Shown here: piece after piece, positions 33,819 through 34,277 of the stretch
Position numbering within the stretch: position 1 is the first letter of the stretch
Layout of the letters: each line of letters opens with the position of its first letter
NCBI GenBank assembly: GCA_009691845.1
Contig: SIAJ01000065.1
Coordinates: 1-34,277, forward strand
Length of the DNA stretch: 34,277 nucleotides
Direction of reading: 5' to 3'
From: Gemmataceae bacterium
Lineage (GTDB): Bacteria; Planctomycetota; Planctomycetia; Gemmatales; Gemmataceae
The notes under the pieces: model-generated
What the model saw: the letters and a program-made list of their open reading frames with translations, nothing else
What the model was told of the DNA's origin: nothing
The model's database searches: none
Position numbers and translations under genes: made by a program

Positions 33819-34277
33819 TCAACCAATAATCCCGCCGATCACGTTCCCCTTCACCAGCTCGCGTGGCTGGTTCAAGTGGTTGTACACGATCGTTTCGGGA
33901 GGTATGCCAACGCTGTGGTACACGGTCGCCAACAAATCAGTTGGATGGACCGGATTCTCAAGAGGCGCACTGCCGGTCTTGTCGCTCTTGCCGTAAACGA
34001 ATCCTCGCTTGACACCCGCACCAGCCATGACAGCGGTGTAGCAGTATGGCCAGTGATCGCGGCCATCGTCCTGGTTCTCGTTGCCGCTCGTGCTGACGCC
34101 ACGTTGTGGGCTGCGGCCGAACTCGCCCACAGCGATCACCAACGTCTCCTTCAGCAAGCCTCGGTCGTCCAGATCGGCGATCAACGCGCTCAGTCCGGCA
34201 TCGAGCATCGGTGCCGACTGATTCTTCATGCGGCTGGAAAGACCTGCGTGAACGTCCCACGAGTGATTGTCCGAGTT
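33819..34277 (-). CDS. DUF1501 family protein, C-terminal part (cut by window edge)
   Basis: The open frame continues past the right edge. The visible 152 residues include the conserved NSDNHSWDVHAGLSS start of the C-terminal section, VGEFGRSPQRG, GRDHWPYCYTAVMAGAGV and YGKSDKTGS. These match the tails of the DUF1501 genes at 4655 and 6041 (GEFGRSP and GRDH motifs). The protein should be Tat-exported, but its N-terminus is outside the window. The gene ends with the TGA at 33819-33821, followed by hairpins. Confidence 0.9.
   Translation of the reverse strand, partial: NSDNHSWDVHAGLSSRMKNQSAPMLDAGLSALIADLDDRGLLKETLVIAVGEFGRSPQRGVSTSGNENQDDGRDHWPYCYTAVMAGAGVKRGFVYGKSDKTGSAPLENPVHPTDLLATVYHSVGIPPETIVYNHLNQPRELVKGNVIGGIIG

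Overview
The window reads as a chromosomal segment of a planctomycete, most likely of the Gemmata type (order Gemmatales). The evidence is: three DUF1501 proteins (two with visible N-terminal Tat-type leaders), FHA-GAF signalling proteins with HD-GYP or sigma-54 output modules, a large Ser/Thr kinase with a planctomycete-like HHD/DFN catalytic core and a C-terminal TPR tail, many secreted proteins of unknown function, EF-hand proteins, and moderately high GC. The assignment is inferred from gene content only. No rRNA, tRNA, CRISPR array, transposase or phage module was recognised.

Layout from left to right. 1-1147 (-): a broken M48 metalloprotease gene. 1233-3859 (-): secreted TPR/EF-hand protein, a cupin/JmjC-like protein and a small secreted protein. 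3860-4654: long intergenic stretch with hairpins. 4655-7525 (+): two tandem DUF1501 proteins. 7617-11096 (-): FHA-GAF-HD-GYP protein, YbjN-like protein and a T2SS-F/PilC-like inner-membrane protein. 11199-12301 (+): DUF309 protein overlapping a Lon-substrate-binding-domain protein. 12305-13297 (-): S1/P1 nuclease. 13979-14663 (+): STAS protein followed by the wreck of a DUF202 gene. 14669-16039 (-): phosphofructokinase. 16063-16700: REP-like hairpins and a kinase remnant. 17250-20018 (+): unknown secreted protein, then rdgB-xerD. 20066-22501 (-): a hydrolase-like secreted protein and an SMP-30-like protein. 22524-23600 (-): glycosyltransferase pseudogene. 23721-25097 (+): STN-like/coiled-coil secreted protein and a degraded relative. 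25144-27501 (-): CehA/McbA-like metallohydrolase with EF-hands. 27678-29603 (+): FHA-GAF-sigma-54 activator. 29604-30362 (-): SDR dehydrogenase. 30427-30870 (+): msrB. 31200-33538 (+): Ser/Thr kinase-TPR gene split by one missing base. 33819-end (-): C-terminal part of a third DUF1501 gene.

Functionally the window is a mosaic of short transcription units rather than one pathway. The clear housekeeping genes are pfk, rdgB, xerD and msrB. The clear signalling genes are the two FHA-GAF proteins, the STAS protein and the kinase. Many others are exported proteins.

The most unusual property is gene decay. At least five loci carry stop codons, frameshifts or truncations (M48, DUF202, a kinase remnant, a glycosyltransferase, an STN-relative tail), and a sixth, the large kinase, is interrupted by a single-base frameshift. 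A second theme is a family of GTAG-headed double hairpins resembling bacterial REP/BIME elements, in which different copies carry different stem sequences. I did not find a convincing wholly new multi-gene system.
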